The position numbers were made by a program, and so were the translations under genes. The notes below the pieces were generated by a model. The model worked only from the letters and a program-made list of their open reading frames with translations, was not told the DNA's origin and did not search any database. Below are positions 31,693 through 43,967 of a stretch of DNA of 64,000 nucleotides, in pieces. Within the stretch, counting starts at the first letter, position 1. Each line of letters begins with the position of its first letter. The stretch comes from Nephrocerus scutellatus (taxonomy: Eukaryota; Arthropoda; Insecta; Diptera; Pipunculidae), in assembly GCA_947095585.1 (NCBI GenBank), contig OX352763.1:115981908-116045907 (forward strand), in the 5' to 3' direction.

Positions 31693-32879
31693 GATTATCT
31701 TATTAGTAGTATGGTAGATATACTAAATAAAGGAAATCAAGCCTACCTTCATAAATGCGATTCTCGAAGAGGTACTTGACTTCACTCTCGCCAGTCAATT
31801 TATCTCATACTTTCATCATAAAAGGCAGTACATTAAATTATTCCAGTGAGATTAAATATCTCGGTGTCATCCTTGGTAAGCGGCGAAATTGAAATTCTCA
31901 TATCAAGTCCGCAATCGAACCTGGCACTAGGGCCTTGTGACCCATTAGACGCCTCTACGGCAGAACTTGAGGTATAAATCCTAAAATGATAAATTGGATG
32001 CGTAAAATGATGAAGAGACCTATTATAACTTACGCAGCCATCGTTTGGTGGCCGAAAGTTCTTGAACGGTCAACGACAACTAAGCTTCAGAAGCTACAAA
32101 GAGCTGCCTGTCTAGGTATAACGGGTGCCATGCGCACGTGCACTAGAAACTGTTGTAGGGCTTTCACCCCTGCCAATCTTCATTAGAAGACGGCTGCTAG
32201 AAGCTGCAACTAGAATACAGGTACAAGCCAGGTGACTACGTGGGACACCTGAATATTCTAGACTCAATTCCTGAAAGAGATATGTTCTGAACTATCCCAG
32301 ACATTATGGTCAGTGAGCCCGGTTTCGGAAGGATATTTTGAGGTAGAAATATTGGACGGCACTGGACGCTAGAGGTCTGCTCTGGTTCACAGATCGATCG
32401 AAGATGGAAACTTAAGTTGGAGATGGTTTCTTTGAACCCAACACCAAAGTCTTGATACCAATGGGAAAAGTCATTCGGTTATCCAGGCGAAACTCCATGC
32501 CATTGAGATCTGCGCCGCGGTTAACCTTAATAAAGGAATTATAGGCACTAGAATATATATCTTTTCCGATGGCCAGGCAGCACTTAAAGCGCTGTCGCCC
32601 AATTTAATGGACTCATTATCTGTCTAAAACTGTTACGATGCACTGCAATCTCTTGCCAGACAAAACAAAGCCAACCTCGGTTGGGTCCCTGGTCATCAGG
32701 AAATTGCAGGCAATGAATCTGCAGATGAACTAGCTGGGGCTTGCTCGGAATCTGCGTTCATAGGACCTGAACCCTACCGTGGTGTCAGCTAGGCTGCCGC
32801 CAAAGCGTTGATTCATAATTGGGATCACAAACTTCGTCTGCCCGACTGGGTAATAGTGTTCAGGTCCTATTACCGCAGA
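31195..32879 (+). mobile_element. LINE-G copy, endonuclease joined to RT end and RNase H
   Basis: The plus strand starts inside an AP endonuclease (NQEPWVISGQIKGL, then GCDANAHHDVLGSNDI with the catalytic D and N). An internal deletion near 31790 then jumps to the RT thumb: EIKYLGVILG near 31860, then YAAIVWWPKVLERSTTTKLQ at about 32030-32090. RNase H motifs follow in broken frames: QAKLHAIEIC, IFSDGQAALKAL, and GWVPGHQEIAGNESADELAG (32680-32740). Stops in all frames show that it is dead. A better-preserved copy is at 61380-63720. Confidence 0.85.
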
Positions 32880-33351
32880 TTCTGAGCCAGCTACAGTTAG
32901 TTCATCTGCAGATTCGATGCCTGCAATTCCTTGATGACCAGAGACCCATACGACTTTTAGAATCTTACGCCTTGTAAGAGATCGTAGCAGAATTTAACTA
33001 AAAAAAGAGTCCATTAAGTTAAACGACAGCGCTATAAGTGCTGCCTGGCTATCCCAAAAGATATATATCCTAACGCCCTTCATATCTTTACCTTTATCTT
33101 TAGGTTCAATAAAGCGTAGATCTTAATGACTTGGAGTTCAGCCTGAAAAATCGTGGGTCACATTTCCATAGGTATCGATAATTTGATGTTCAGTTCAAAG
33201 ACGCCAGTTTCAAAAACAGACTCCATCTTCAATCTATATGTGAACCAGACCAAACCTCGAGCGTCTAGTGCCGGAACATCATTAGAACATCATGTCGGGG
33301 ATAGTCGGGGAACATGTCACTTTCCGAAATTGAGTCAAGAATTTTCACATA
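32059..33351. repeat. 1293-bp tandem duplication, unit 1
   Basis: This is the first of two head-to-tail copies. It includes the LINE-G RT end and RNase H (plus) and the inverted LINE-G RNase H (minus). Every position I compared has an offset of exactly 1293. The only difference I noticed is AATAAAGCG here versus AATAAGGCG in unit 2. Confidence 0.95.
32880..33345 (-). mobile_element. LINE-G RNase H region in inverted orientation
   Basis: Read on the minus strand, this repeats the 32330-32760 sequence at roughly three-quarters identity by eye. Shared blocks include ATATATATCTTTT, AGCCAGGCAGCACTTA, TTTAATGGACTC and GGTCATCAGGAATTGC. The RNase H frame is heavily damaged. The plus and minus copies form a long inverted repeat. 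Confidence 0.8.
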
Positions 33352-34644
33352 TTCTTGAACGGTCAACGACAACTAAGCTTCAGAAGCTACAAAGAGCTGC
33401 CTGTCTAGGTATAACGGGTGCCATGCGCACGTGCACTAGAAACTGTTGTAGGGCTTTCACCCCTGCCAATCTTCATTAGAAGACGGCTGCTAGAAGCTGC
33501 AACTAGAATACAGGTACAAGCCAGGTGACTACGTGGGACACCTGAATATTCTAGACTCAATTCCTGAAAGAGATATGTTCTGAACTATCCCAGACATTAT
33601 GGTCAGTGAGCCCGGTTTCGGAAGGATATTTTGAGGTAGAAATATTGGACGGCACTGGACGCTAGAGGTCTGCTCTGGTTCACAGATCGATCGAAGATGG
33701 AAACTTAAGTTGGAGATGGTTTCTTTGAACCCAACACCAAAGTCTTGATACCAATGGGAAAAGTCATTCGGTTATCCAGGCGAAACTCCATGCCATTGAG
33801 ATCTGCGCCGCGGTTAACCTTAATAAAGGAATTATAGGCACTAGAATATATATCTTTTCCGATGGCCAGGCAGCACTTAAAGCGCTGTCGCCCAATTTAA
33901 TGGACTCATTATCTGTCTAAAACTGTTACGATGCACTGCAATCTCTTGCCAGACAAAACAAAGCCAACCTCGGTTGGGTCCCTGGTCATCAGGAAATTGC
34001 AGGCAATGAATCTGCAGATGAACTAGCTGGGGCTTGCTCGGAATCTGCGTTCATAGGACCTGAACCCTACCGTGGTGTCAGCTAGGCTGCCGCCAAAGCG
34101 TTGATTCATAATTGGGATCACAAACTTCGTCTGCCCGACTGGGTAATAGTGTTCAGGTCCTATTACCGCAGATTCTGAGCCAGCTACAGTTAGTTCATCT
34201 GCAGATTCGATGCCTGCAATTCCTTGATGACCAGAGACCCATACGACTTTTAGAATCTTACGCCTTGTAAGAGATCGTAGCAGAATTTAACTAAAAAAAG
34301 AGTCCATTAAGTTAAACGACAGCGCTATAAGTGCTGCCTGGCTATCCCAAAAGATATATATCCTAACGCCCTTCATATCTTTACCTTTATCTTTAGGTTC
34401 AATAAGGCGTAGATCTTAATGACTTGGAGTTCAGCCTGAAAAATCGTGGGTCACATTTCCATAGGTATCGATAATTTGATGTTCAGTTCAAAGACGCCAG
34501 TTTCAAAAACAGACTCCATCTTCAATCTATATGTGAACCAGACCAAACCTCGAGCGTCTAGTGCCGGAACATCATTAGAACATCATGTCGGGGATAGTCG
34601 GGGAACATGTCACTTTCCGAAATTGAGTCAAGAATTTTCACATA
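33352..34644. repeat. 1293-bp tandem duplication, unit 2
   Basis: This is the second copy. The junction is at CACATATTCTTGAAC (33347-33361), with TTC shared between the two unit ends (microhomology). After 34647 the sequence continues into the unduplicated flank. As the LINE content is old and the two units are almost identical, the duplication is recent or an assembly error. Confidence 0.95.
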
Positions 34645-34753
34645 TTCAACATGGTTACCTGGTATTCAAGCTGCAGCTTAATATGCCGAATCTAGCGGCC
34701 GGCTCTTAAGAATCTTCTAATCCAGAAATTTAACTACAAAATCTAAGCTGATA

Positions 34754-35336
34754 TAGGGTTTTTCAATAAGAGCACTTCAACTTTTTTTTTGAATAAAACA
34801 CAAACTGTTCGACTTTAGAACTAACTTTTTTTTTTATTAATGAATTTGAACATATACATATGATACATTTAAGTATGAAACTCGATTTCTTTTGCATGAC
34901 CACCGCGTGCACGTTTTACGAAGTGAGCCTCATCGCTGAAGATGATTTTTCGGTGAAAATCTGCATCATTTTCGATTTGCTCTTGAGCCCAATTCACGAA
35001 TCGGCGTCGCTTCAAATGGTCAAATGGCTTTAGTTGTTGTGTCAGCTTGATCTTATACGGATGTAGGCCAAGATCTTTACTATACGGTCGATTGTCGAAC
35101 GGGCTGGCTTGTTAAATGGACCGTAAAATGGCCGTAATGCTCTTAAAGTAGCGGCAACAGAACGATTATTTTGATAAAAAATTTGCACAATTTGCAATCG
35201 CTGTTCACATGTGTAGCGTTCCATGATGAAATGCATACTAATGAAGTTTCCAAATGACAAAAGAACAATAAAAAATATGGCGTCGTTCGCCGTCCCTATC
35301 GGAGAAAAGTTGAAGCGCACCTGTTGAAACACCCGA
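34754..35336 (-). mobile_element. Mariner deletion derivative with TIRs and TA duplication
   Basis: TA dinucleotides at 34752-34753 and 35337-35338 flank 583 bp. Its ends are inverted repeats matching at 26 of 32 positions; both contain CTTCAACTTTT and GGGT-TTTCAA. The minus strand starts with leader sequence and MERYTCEQRLQIVQIFYQNN, the N-terminal helix-turn-helix start of a mariner transposase. It then continues to PARSTIDRIVKIL, jumps near 35050 to YKIKLTQQLKPFDH, and reaches FHRKIIFSDEAHF, the first catalytic Asp block, near 34930-34965. The rest of the catalytic domain is missing. It could only move if a full-length transposase acts in trans. Confidence 0.85.
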
Positions 35337-35338
35337 TA

Positions 35339-37133
35339 CTTGTGTATAGGAAAATGGTCATACCAGTAGTTACATATGGCACCGAGACTTAAGTGCCTAA
35401 CCTTTCAATTTTCGTAGTTGAGCGACCAGTAGAAAGGCAAATCTCTTGAATTTGAAATCATAAGGTTTTTTCACACGAAAACTGGCTGTTTCCTACGCTA
35501 TAACCTACCCTCGAAAGTAGGCATTATTCACACTAGTGTGTTAACATAGAAAATACTGTTGTTATTTACTGCAGCCTCAGCGAACACACATTCTCGTTAT
35601 GTAATATGCAGTAATATATAATACGAACATTCTGTTAACATAAAAGAGATTGGCAGAGCTTTGATTTCTTTTGGGCCTTGTAGTCCTTGCTTTCTCAACG
35701 TACTATACCAATGCATCTCGTAAACTTGAGTTATTGTTCTGTTTGCAATGTAATCCTCAATGCTCTAAAGCTATCTGTTTTGACCAACTTATATTTCCTC
35801 CCACTCTTTTCTTAATATTCTATCCAAACAAGTATCTTTTCTTTACGAGGAAACACCTCCCCTTATCATTTGAACGACTCTTGTACGTATCTAGCGAGCT
35901 ATCCTTGTAAAGTAAAACTACAACTCAAATATTTTTTTCATTAATTTCATTTTCATTAATCCCCAGATAATGCAATTATGACAAGCTTGGAATTAAATAA
36001 CGTTTCTTGCAAATGAAATCCTCTTTACAAAGTCAAAACAACAAAGTCCAATGAGTTAACTGGATTCTCCTTTTAACCAAAGAGCTAGCAAAGTCCTTCA
36101 GGAACTTTATTGATTTCCTGAAAACTTTTCTTCTCCAAGCCACAAAATGCTGTTAATCGTCCACAACCAGCTTCACAATGTTGGAAAACACAGAAAATAG
36201 GACATCACAACTAAAAAGTGAACCAGAAAATCCTCTAACGACGATCCTTCGTATAGTACTTACGGAACTTTTACAACACCGGAAAATATAAAACTTACAT
36301 TTATCGCACGGAATTTAATGCAATTTACCCACCAACACCAACGTTCGTTAAGCGGCAGCGAGAAAAGCTGGAGATAACGATCTATGCTTTTTGGCCCGGC
36401 AAGGATATTCACGATATTTTATCAGAAATTCTGTTAATGCAAAGGAATATTAATGAATGATTATTAAATAGGGAATATCCCTAAGGATGTTTTTGACTTG
36501 AAGTGAGCCCTTGCAATTTTAGTTTAATGAACTGTTCTTGAAATGAGAGAAATTAATAATGATGATGATGATGAGGATAGGAAATGAAAGGAGCTTTTTA
36601 ATATTTACGCAAAACGCATACAAATTATTAGAATTGGAAGCTATTGGTGGCTGTGTATTCTTTATCCTTGTGATTTACTGACTAAATGAAAAGTAATGAT
36701 TCACTGTGTCATTTGACAATTTATTGTCGAACTTTTTCACCAAAATAAAGCTTCCTGAGCAAATACTTAGTCAGAATTCAAGGATATCATTGACAGACAC
36801 ATATGTGGATTAATGACTTAGCTTCTTAAGCAACAATTTAAATAATAAGTAAGTAGGAAGGTTCTTTTTATGGGAGTTTAAGAGATTTCTCTTGGATTTA
36901 TTGCTTGATTTACTTGAATTTATTTGTTGGGATCTGCAGCTTAAAACGATATATTTGATACCGAGAACATTTGGAAACTTTTACTCACCACCGCCTTTTA
37001 CGACTATGGCGAACTGTACGAATTGTAGTTGAGTGTTGACATTCTTTGGCTAACAAAATCCTGGGTCGATCCTGGGACCCAAATATCTTGAGAATCTTAA
37101 TCTTCTCCAGCTCCCCAGACATCAGCATCGTTA
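35339..37133. other. No recognisable gene
   Basis: AT-rich DNA with a short ATG/GAT run near 36558-36572. The frame at 35671-35910 shows no motif. Nothing was recognised until the LINE-H pieces. Confidence 0.5.
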
Positions 37134-38352
37134 GCGACTCCCTATTAGCCTGTACATCCTGGAGAACAGATATAGCGTAAAACTCCGAACATATCCCGAT
37201 CATCATCACCATCACCGTAGATAAAGCTGATGAATTTGTGTTAAGCGCACTTTCACCAGGGACAGCTACCACCCACCACCAACGCAATCAGAGGTGAAAG
37301 GATTTTCCACCGGATCGTCGTCAGAGCAGCTGCCCATTTCATTCCAGCCGGCAGAATCCTTATACTAAGGCTTAACTTCCCTGCCGAAGCAGTCCCGCTC
37401 GCTAACCAACCAACACAGACGAGCTAAATGTTTGCAATACCTACAATCTTGTGACAAAGTAATCTAACAGTCATCACCTTTAACAGCACACAACAAAACT
37501 GCCCCAGGAAGTGAGCGACTCTCTAATAGCCTGTACATCTTGGTGAACAGATATAGCGTTAAACTCCAAACATATCCCTATCATCATCACCATCACCGTG
37601 TATAAAGCCGATGGCTGATAATCGCACTTTTGTCAATTACGCTAAGGCGGACTGGCCAAGCTTCACTAGGTTTGTCAGGAGACAATTGGGACAGCTACCA
37701 CCTTCACCAATGCAATCTCATATAAAAGGATTTTCGTCCGGATCGTCTTGAGATAAGCCGACCGTTTCATTCCAGCCGGCAGAATCCGTATACTAAGGAC
37801 TTACCTCCCAGCCGAAGCAGTTCAGCTCGTTAACGAACGTGACAATATTCGCATTCCTACCAATCGCGAAATTGATTGCCTATGCAATCAACACAGACGA
37901 GCTAAATGGTTGGAATACCTACAGTCTTGTGACAAAGGCTCAAAGAAACTTTGGTCCATATTCAAAGAGCTCTCCAACACCACCAGACGTATGGATCTAA
38001 CAATCACCTTCACAAGCACACAACAAGACTACACCAGGAAGTTTTCATCAATGTTCTGTCGCCAATTCATGAAACACTCAGGAAATTGCAAAGCCGCGAC
38101 TACATCCCACATATTCTACTTCCCTTCGAAGTCGAATCAGCTATACACAGAACAAATCCAAACAAACAAACTCACGAGTCAGCCACAACCAGTATGTGGA
38201 ATGCTCTGCCAAGTTCTGTCTTTCCACATCACTATGATCCACAGACATTCAAGACACAAGCTCATAGACTTCTTCTACTCATTTTCCTTAACGCCCACGC
38301 TGTGCCGAACATAATAAGGGTGCGAACCCTTTTTTGCGTGCGCAAATTATAA
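37134..38352 (+). mobile_element. LINE-H, duplicated linker region and 3' end
   Basis: Two diverged tandem blocks (37134-37510 and 37514 onward, offset about 380 bp) encode the stretch between endonuclease and RT of a Jockey/I-type LINE. It reads FVNYAKADWPSFTRFVRRQL, then FIPAGRIRILRTYLPAEAV, then CNQHRRAKWLEYLQ and KKLWSIFKELSNTTR. The RT palm is deleted. The element then passes to NALPSSVFPHHYDPQTFKT (38205-38260) and an A-rich tail at 38343-38352. Frames at 37910-38314 and 37951-38352 are pieces of it. Confidence 0.75.
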
Positions 38353-38384
38353 AAAAAAAATGTCCAGAAACAAATTCCTAAAAC

Positions 38385-39150
38385 TTCCTAAAACCCTTGG
38401 CGGGCAGTACATGGGGTAAGGACAAAGAAACTCTTCGTACCACATATCAAGCGATTGGCAGATCGGCCCTTAACTATGAGGCACTCACATGGACTCCACG
38501 TCTCTGGCACAAACAATGGCAGAAGCTACAAACCTGTCAGAATGCTGCTCGCATCATCGATTGGTGCATTCGCATGTCATATGAGAAGCATCTCCATCAA
38601 GAAACCCTAATGCTAAAAGTGAAAGAGCACAATGAGCTTCTCGCCAAACAATTCCTACTGGCATGGCACCGATCCGATCGCCCGAACCGAGACCTGCTCA
38701 CCCTCAACCCACTATCCAGGCAAATCGGATCTGATATACGAATGTTCCGCAAAGAGGCACATTTTTTGAACATACATCTCAAGACCCAGTGGACTATAAA
38801 GTGGTCCTAAACGCGATTTATCAAGTTTCAGTTAGAACCGCACTAGATTGTCGCCAAAATAATATCGTTCTGGGTGGTCATCATCTCATCTTATACATCA
38901 AAGCGAGGAAAGCCTCCCCAGACGAACCAGATCAACTTTAGCACAACTGAGATCAGGAGGGAGATCCTTTCTAAATAGTTACATACACCGCTTACCACAT
39001 TGTCACCAAATAACATCGCTCATCTATTCAGCTACCCGTCCCATCCGACGATACTCACACCGCTATCCCTAAGGACACACCCTGTTGAAGCAGCCACATT
39101 TCTAGACCTGGACTGTTCCGGCAGCAACACAAACATCACAACCCAACGGT
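38385..39150 (+). mobile_element. LINE-I, RT C-terminal region (Jockey-like)
   Basis: The open piece at 38397-38810 reads GSTWGKDKETLRTTYQAIGR, SALNYEALTWTPRLWHKQW, LQTCQNAARII and HNELLAKQFLLAWHRSDRPN. This is the post-palm/thumb region typical of Jockey-like insect LINEs. Downstream, in shifted frames, LPRRTRSTLAQLRSGGRSFL and VEAATFLDLD give the conserved C-terminus, although the Cys-rich knuckle expected between them is worn away. It is truncated at the 5' end and inserted directly after the LINE-H tail. Confidence 0.8.
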
Positions 39151-40139
39151 CTTTAAAAGAAAAGAGATTTATCTAGAAATGTCTCTTCTTTTTGTGTCCG
39201 TTGAAGCAATTCATCCTTTTCTTCATCCTTTGATGTTTGTAGATGTTATTCTAAATGTTATTCCTTGTCGGTTTATTTGGTTTCGCATTTTGTTGACTCC
39301 TTAATACCCTACATCCGATTTATCTTAACTCAACTTCTGATTCCTTTTACAGAAAGAAAAAACACCGAAACTCCTTTGAGTGTCATGCAGTTTTAAAGTT
39401 CCACTGAAGCAGCGATAATGTAGGTAGGACATTTTTTTGAGGTCAGTCTCAGCAAGGGAAAGAAAAAAATATGTCTTGCACTTGCAAATGTTTCTAACGT
39501 TTACGTTCACACAAATCAAGGATAAGGGCATCGTGTCGCAGATTTTGGATCCACAGAGAATCTATGGAGTTAAAAGCAGAAAACTTTCTCATGCCTTTCA
39601 TGAAATATTCATTTTCGATTAGTCGATATGGCCATCATGAATATCGTCATTGCAAGTCCTGCATGTATGTACTCATTTTTAATGTTCCTCCCACAATGAA
39701 TTTATGTCATACCGCCAATTCGGGATAAATGGCATAGGAAGATCATAAAATTTTATATGCTTATCCCTGAAGCGAAGCGGTGTAAAGTCAAACTTATGTC
39801 AAATGAATGCTGTGCGAATGAAAAAGGTTCGTTAGAGGTTCAATCGATATCGTGTTAATAACGAAAATTTTTCAGCATCCGCCTAAAATGTGCTGCTCAC
39901 ACCGGCAACAAAATTTACCATCGAACCCCAAATATGTACCGGCCAAACCACATAAGGATTGCATTGTCCAAAAGGAAAAATCCAAAGCTATTGGCGTGCA
40001 GGTCGAGTTTTTTTTAAATGATGACTAGTAATTGTGTTGGAAAATAGTGCAAACGTAGTAAATAATTCACACCCCAATGAAATTTTGCAGGATTGTAGGA
40101 AAGCATTTTTATTTCCACAGTCCTAAGTGAATAATTTTA
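39151..40139. other. No recognisable gene
   Basis: AT-rich spacer. Short frames only; no motif. Confidence 0.5.
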
Positions 40140-41310
40140 AGAAGGTTAGAAAATGGGAAACCTGGAAAGTGACCGGATACTGACCGCTAGATTCCAGAGT
40201 AGAGTTAGAAAAATTACTATCATACAGTGTTATGCTCCGATCGAAGACGAGACTAAGGACGGAAAGGACAATTTTTATAGTCATATGGGCTGCGTGTATA
40301 ACCAAACGCCTAATGGCGACATGGGAAGTAGAAAGCGACAATACTATGCTTAAGCAAGCGATGGGAGTTCACGGTCTTGGTGACCGAAACGATAACGGAG
40401 AGCGTTATGTGCACTTCTGTAATACCATTCGCCTAGTCATTGGAGGTACGCTGTTTAAGCATAAGACCTGCCACTAAATTAGTTGGGTCTCAACTGACAG
40501 TCAGCGAACATCGAACCGGATTGATCGCATTGCGATCAGCCGGCGCTTCAGAAATTGCCTTCCGCAACAGACGTGGAGCAGATATCGGTCAAGAGCGAGA
40601 TCACCAACTTATGTTAGCTTTTATGCACCTTCGCACTGCATCCGTCAACAGCAACCGCTCAAACTGGCTCAACATTACCACGATCAATACTGATAGGTTA
40701 AGGGAACCCGAAGTGCGTCAACAATACAGAGACCATCTTGCCTTAGAAGGAGAACGTGAACGACCACTGGAATGCTGTGAAAAATGTTTTTATAACTGAG
40801 GCACGCACTTACGTCGGTAAAAGGCAGAATAAACACCCTGCATGGTTATCGACAAACACCTGGAGATGGATCAATGAGCGTAAAGCAATCAAGGCTCGAA
40901 TTTCAGCGCCCTCAGCAGTATAGAGTACCGAGCTAGAAGCCCAATATCGCGTTAAAAAAAGGAAGTGCAGCGTAGTGTAAGACGGGACAAACGACAGCAC
41001 ATCGATTCATTTGCCTCAATGGCCAAAGAAGCAGCAAAGAGGGGTGACAGTAGGACTGTCTATAACATCACCAAGCAGCTCAATGGTGATCGGAACTCCA
41101 AGCAACATCCAGTGAAGAGTTAAGATGGTGACCTTCTGATGTCGGACGAGGAGCAGCTCACTAGGTGGAAAGAACATTTCGCTACAGTCCTTAACCACTT
41201 AGACGATGGTGATATAATCTCGAGCGCTAATGAATCTGAATCTTCCGAAGGGATAAATTCCCGAACTCACACTGAACTTCCCACAATGGTCAACTGCTAG
41301 CATGCGCTGA
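40140..41310 (+). mobile_element. RTE-B endonuclease and RT-linker remnant
   Basis: In shifting frames the plus strand reads ITIIQCYAPIEDETKDGKD (near 40215-40270), MGVHGLGDRNDNGERYVHFC (near 40360-40422) and LVIGGTLFKHKTCH. RNRRGADIGQERDHQLMLAF (40560-40620) follows, holding the conserved DH pair of the endonuclease. After 40990 it gives SMAKEAAKRGDSRTVYNITK and LMSDEEQLTRWKEHFATVLN, the RTE linker before the RT. The reverse transcriptase itself is missing. Many frameshifts make it a pseudogene. Confidence 0.8.
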
Positions 41311-43555
41311 AGATATCTTTATTTTGGCAGAGCTGCATTGGAGGAATTCGCCTGAGGTTACCCATTACGAATCAGGTTATATGGAGTCCTTGCTATTTCC
41401 TGTCTTATATGTGAATGCCCAAAGTTGAAGCTTCAGGGTAAATATGAATACATGCATTTTGATTCTTTTGTTGTTAATTGAAAAGTTCTGAAGTAAAAAG
41501 CATCTCACTAATTGAAAATTGATGCAAAGCTTTCCACCATCACAATACCTATTCCCTTTAATGGGCTTAGATTTGAATGCAGATCTGGTAGCTACTGGGG
41601 ACAACGAAAAAATCCCTTAATGAACTTCCTAAATCTATTTTGATCTGATATGACTCGCACCCACAATCAAATCAATTTCCCGCCTCACCCTTTTCACAAC
41701 AGAATGAAGAGAAAAAAAACCAACTCAGCCGACTGTAAAGAAAAATACTGCAAAATTCCAGAGTTCCAGTATTCTGGGAGGTACATAAAAAATTCAAAAC
41801 ATGTCCTGTCCTTCCGACAACCCAATAAATTGATGCATGATGATAACGCTGCAGAGCGACAATAACATCATCCTCGTTGAATTGTCCACTGAGCGATGGA
41901 GAAAAAAGGGATGAATGCCGGAAGGGCGCGTACGTTAAATAACACGAGTGCTTTGTTTTTTTTTTCGTTTTCGTTCGCCCAGTAACTTGTTGTTGTTGCC
42001 ACACCCTTTTCATGTTTCACAGTGAGAAGAAGCCTCCCAGCCAGCGGCTAGGCAGAAGCAAGCCAGAATGATGGAGTCCTGAGTGAGACGCAGTTTGAGT
42101 GACACCGAACATTGACAGTAGAACAGTAGAGTGCTTTGTCGCACAGGGCTTTTACTCTGTTTCCATCAGGATGAATAAATTCATCACCACTCAGGCTGTT
42201 TGAATCCTTTTCATCCTCGGACAGGATACAAGAACATACGAAAATTATCAAGTAGTGGATTACATTTGTATCTTTTGCATAAAAATTAGTGCTTTGAGAC
42301 ACCACTCCAGACATCAGCGGGGGTTCGAACTTTATTTCTCGACGGTAACAAGGATCGATCAATTATGCCTGGCTCAGTAGGGGGATTCGTTGAAATAATT
42401 AAAAGGTTTCTGCTGCCGTGACGTCCAAAGAAAACACTTCAAACCGCTGTCATCCACAGCCAATAAGATATACTGCTGCAACACACTCGGACTTATGCAG
42501 AAGCTCTGCATTTCTTACACATCTGGTGTGCACGGACTTTGCGCACGTTCTCATACTGTGCAACTTTCTCCAGTTCTCCTGTAGTTGGCACATTTCAAAA
42601 ATAAGTTTTTTTTTTACTAACAACAATGGTATAGCAGCAGTAGCATCAGCAATTTGCTTCGCACATGCAGCCGAAAGATAAATGCCATTGTCAGATTATT
42701 TTTTTCTTTTCCATTTTATCCATGCTATCAACAAAACTAAAAAAAAAAGGTTAAAGGCACTGCAGATTGTTGTACACAATCCTTGTATAGAAATCCTTTC
42801 ACTTAGTTGCTTCCTTCTTTTTTTTGCACGCAAAGAGATTTATGGCTAAACTTTAGCCGGACGAATTTCAGAGGATTCCAAAATGAAATAAAAATCACAA
42901 ACGAGATGTATCAGAATAACAGGATGGAATATTTGATAAAATAGGGCCAAGAAACTAAGAGAGAATATGGGGTCCTATGGAAGCGATAACAAATCGTTTG
43001 CCGTTTGTGAATCCCTCACCAGGACGACCCATTGAGTGATTTTCTACTTCACTACAGTTTCCAATGCGTTTGCTTCACGAAAGGAGGCAAAATATTATCA
43101 TCCAAAGCTAAATAGAGGAGATTTCTATTTTATTGTTAAGTTTTGCAAATGAAACAGCTGAGACGGCGCTTTATTTGATCCTAATTTGAATCAAATATGT
43201 AATACGAATATAAAAGGATTTACTTTGTTCGCTTGTTATTACTGCAGAAGAAGCTAAAATGTATTAACCCGCACGCTTAAAGTGTAGTAGGTATAAATTT
43301 TGGAAACCAGTTTCCTCAAGGAACAATTCACCCTATAAGTCGAATATTTCGGCTCTATACTAACTGCACTTCCGTTGGAAACTCGTTGAAAGATCCAAGT
43401 AAATTTATATGACACTTGGGAGTAGGATGCTATACGGAGACCTTCGAGCAGAAAGAGTGTAACAACAACCTAAGAGATGTGGTAGACATTGAATTGTGCA
43501 GAATATGACAAAGACTACAGTTGCTATGCTAGACATCATGTTCTAGGGTGAGCTT
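41311..43555. other. No recognisable gene
   Basis: More than 2 kb with no coding remnant or repeat array recognised. Frames at 41672-42013 and 42048-42362 (minus) and 42418-42681 (plus) have no motif. Confidence 0.5.
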
Positions 43556-43700
43556 TCTAGTCAGCCAAAGAGAGAAACCCACCATTATTGGCTTAAAAGC
43601 AGCAAATAAACGGCTATGCACCCTTTGGAACCCCATAAACGATCATGCACCTACAAAGCATTCCTTAGATGACAAAAAATGGGAACTGCATACGTGGTAA
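43556..43700 (+). mobile_element. RTE-A endonuclease N-terminal scrap
   Basis: The plus strand matches 57600-57790: AAACCCACC-TTAT-GGC followed by INDHAPTKHSLDDKKWE. In intact RTE-like endonucleases the last part is AHAPTEDSxDDEKDEF. It abuts the worn mariner 3' end lying in the opposite orientation. Confidence 0.65.
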
Positions 43701-43744
43701 AAGCAGTGAAAGTAAAGAGTGTACCAATAAGAGCGCCGGATAGT

Positions 43745-43967
43745 CAATATTGTACCAGAGCTCCTCTAACGTGGTTGGCTTGTTGGCATAAACTAACGAC
43801 TTTATATAACCCCATAAAAAGAAATCAAATGGCATTAAATCGCATGAGCGAGCTGGCCATTCGTCCGGACAATTTCTCGAGATTACACGATTACCGAACT
43901 TCCCCTTCAATACATCAATTGTTTGACCAGCTATGTGGCATGTGGCAACATCTTGTTGGATCCACAT
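43745..43967 (-). pseudogene. Mariner transposase, C-terminal catalytic part
   Basis: The frame starts at MWIQQDVATCHIAGQTIDVL (second catalytic Asp in QQD) and continues to WPARSCDLMPFDFFLWGYIK (third catalytic Asp region) and VYANKPTTLEELWYNI. After that, homology ends and the remaining codons to 43665 are unrelated. The usual last 60 or so residues of the family are therefore missing. Confidence 0.85.

Noticed and set aside
33153..33479. 108-codon plus frame across the duplication junction as a novel fusion gene
   Set aside because: Its first part is antisense to the inverted LINE-G piece and its last part is the LINE-G RT thumb; created by the tandem junction.
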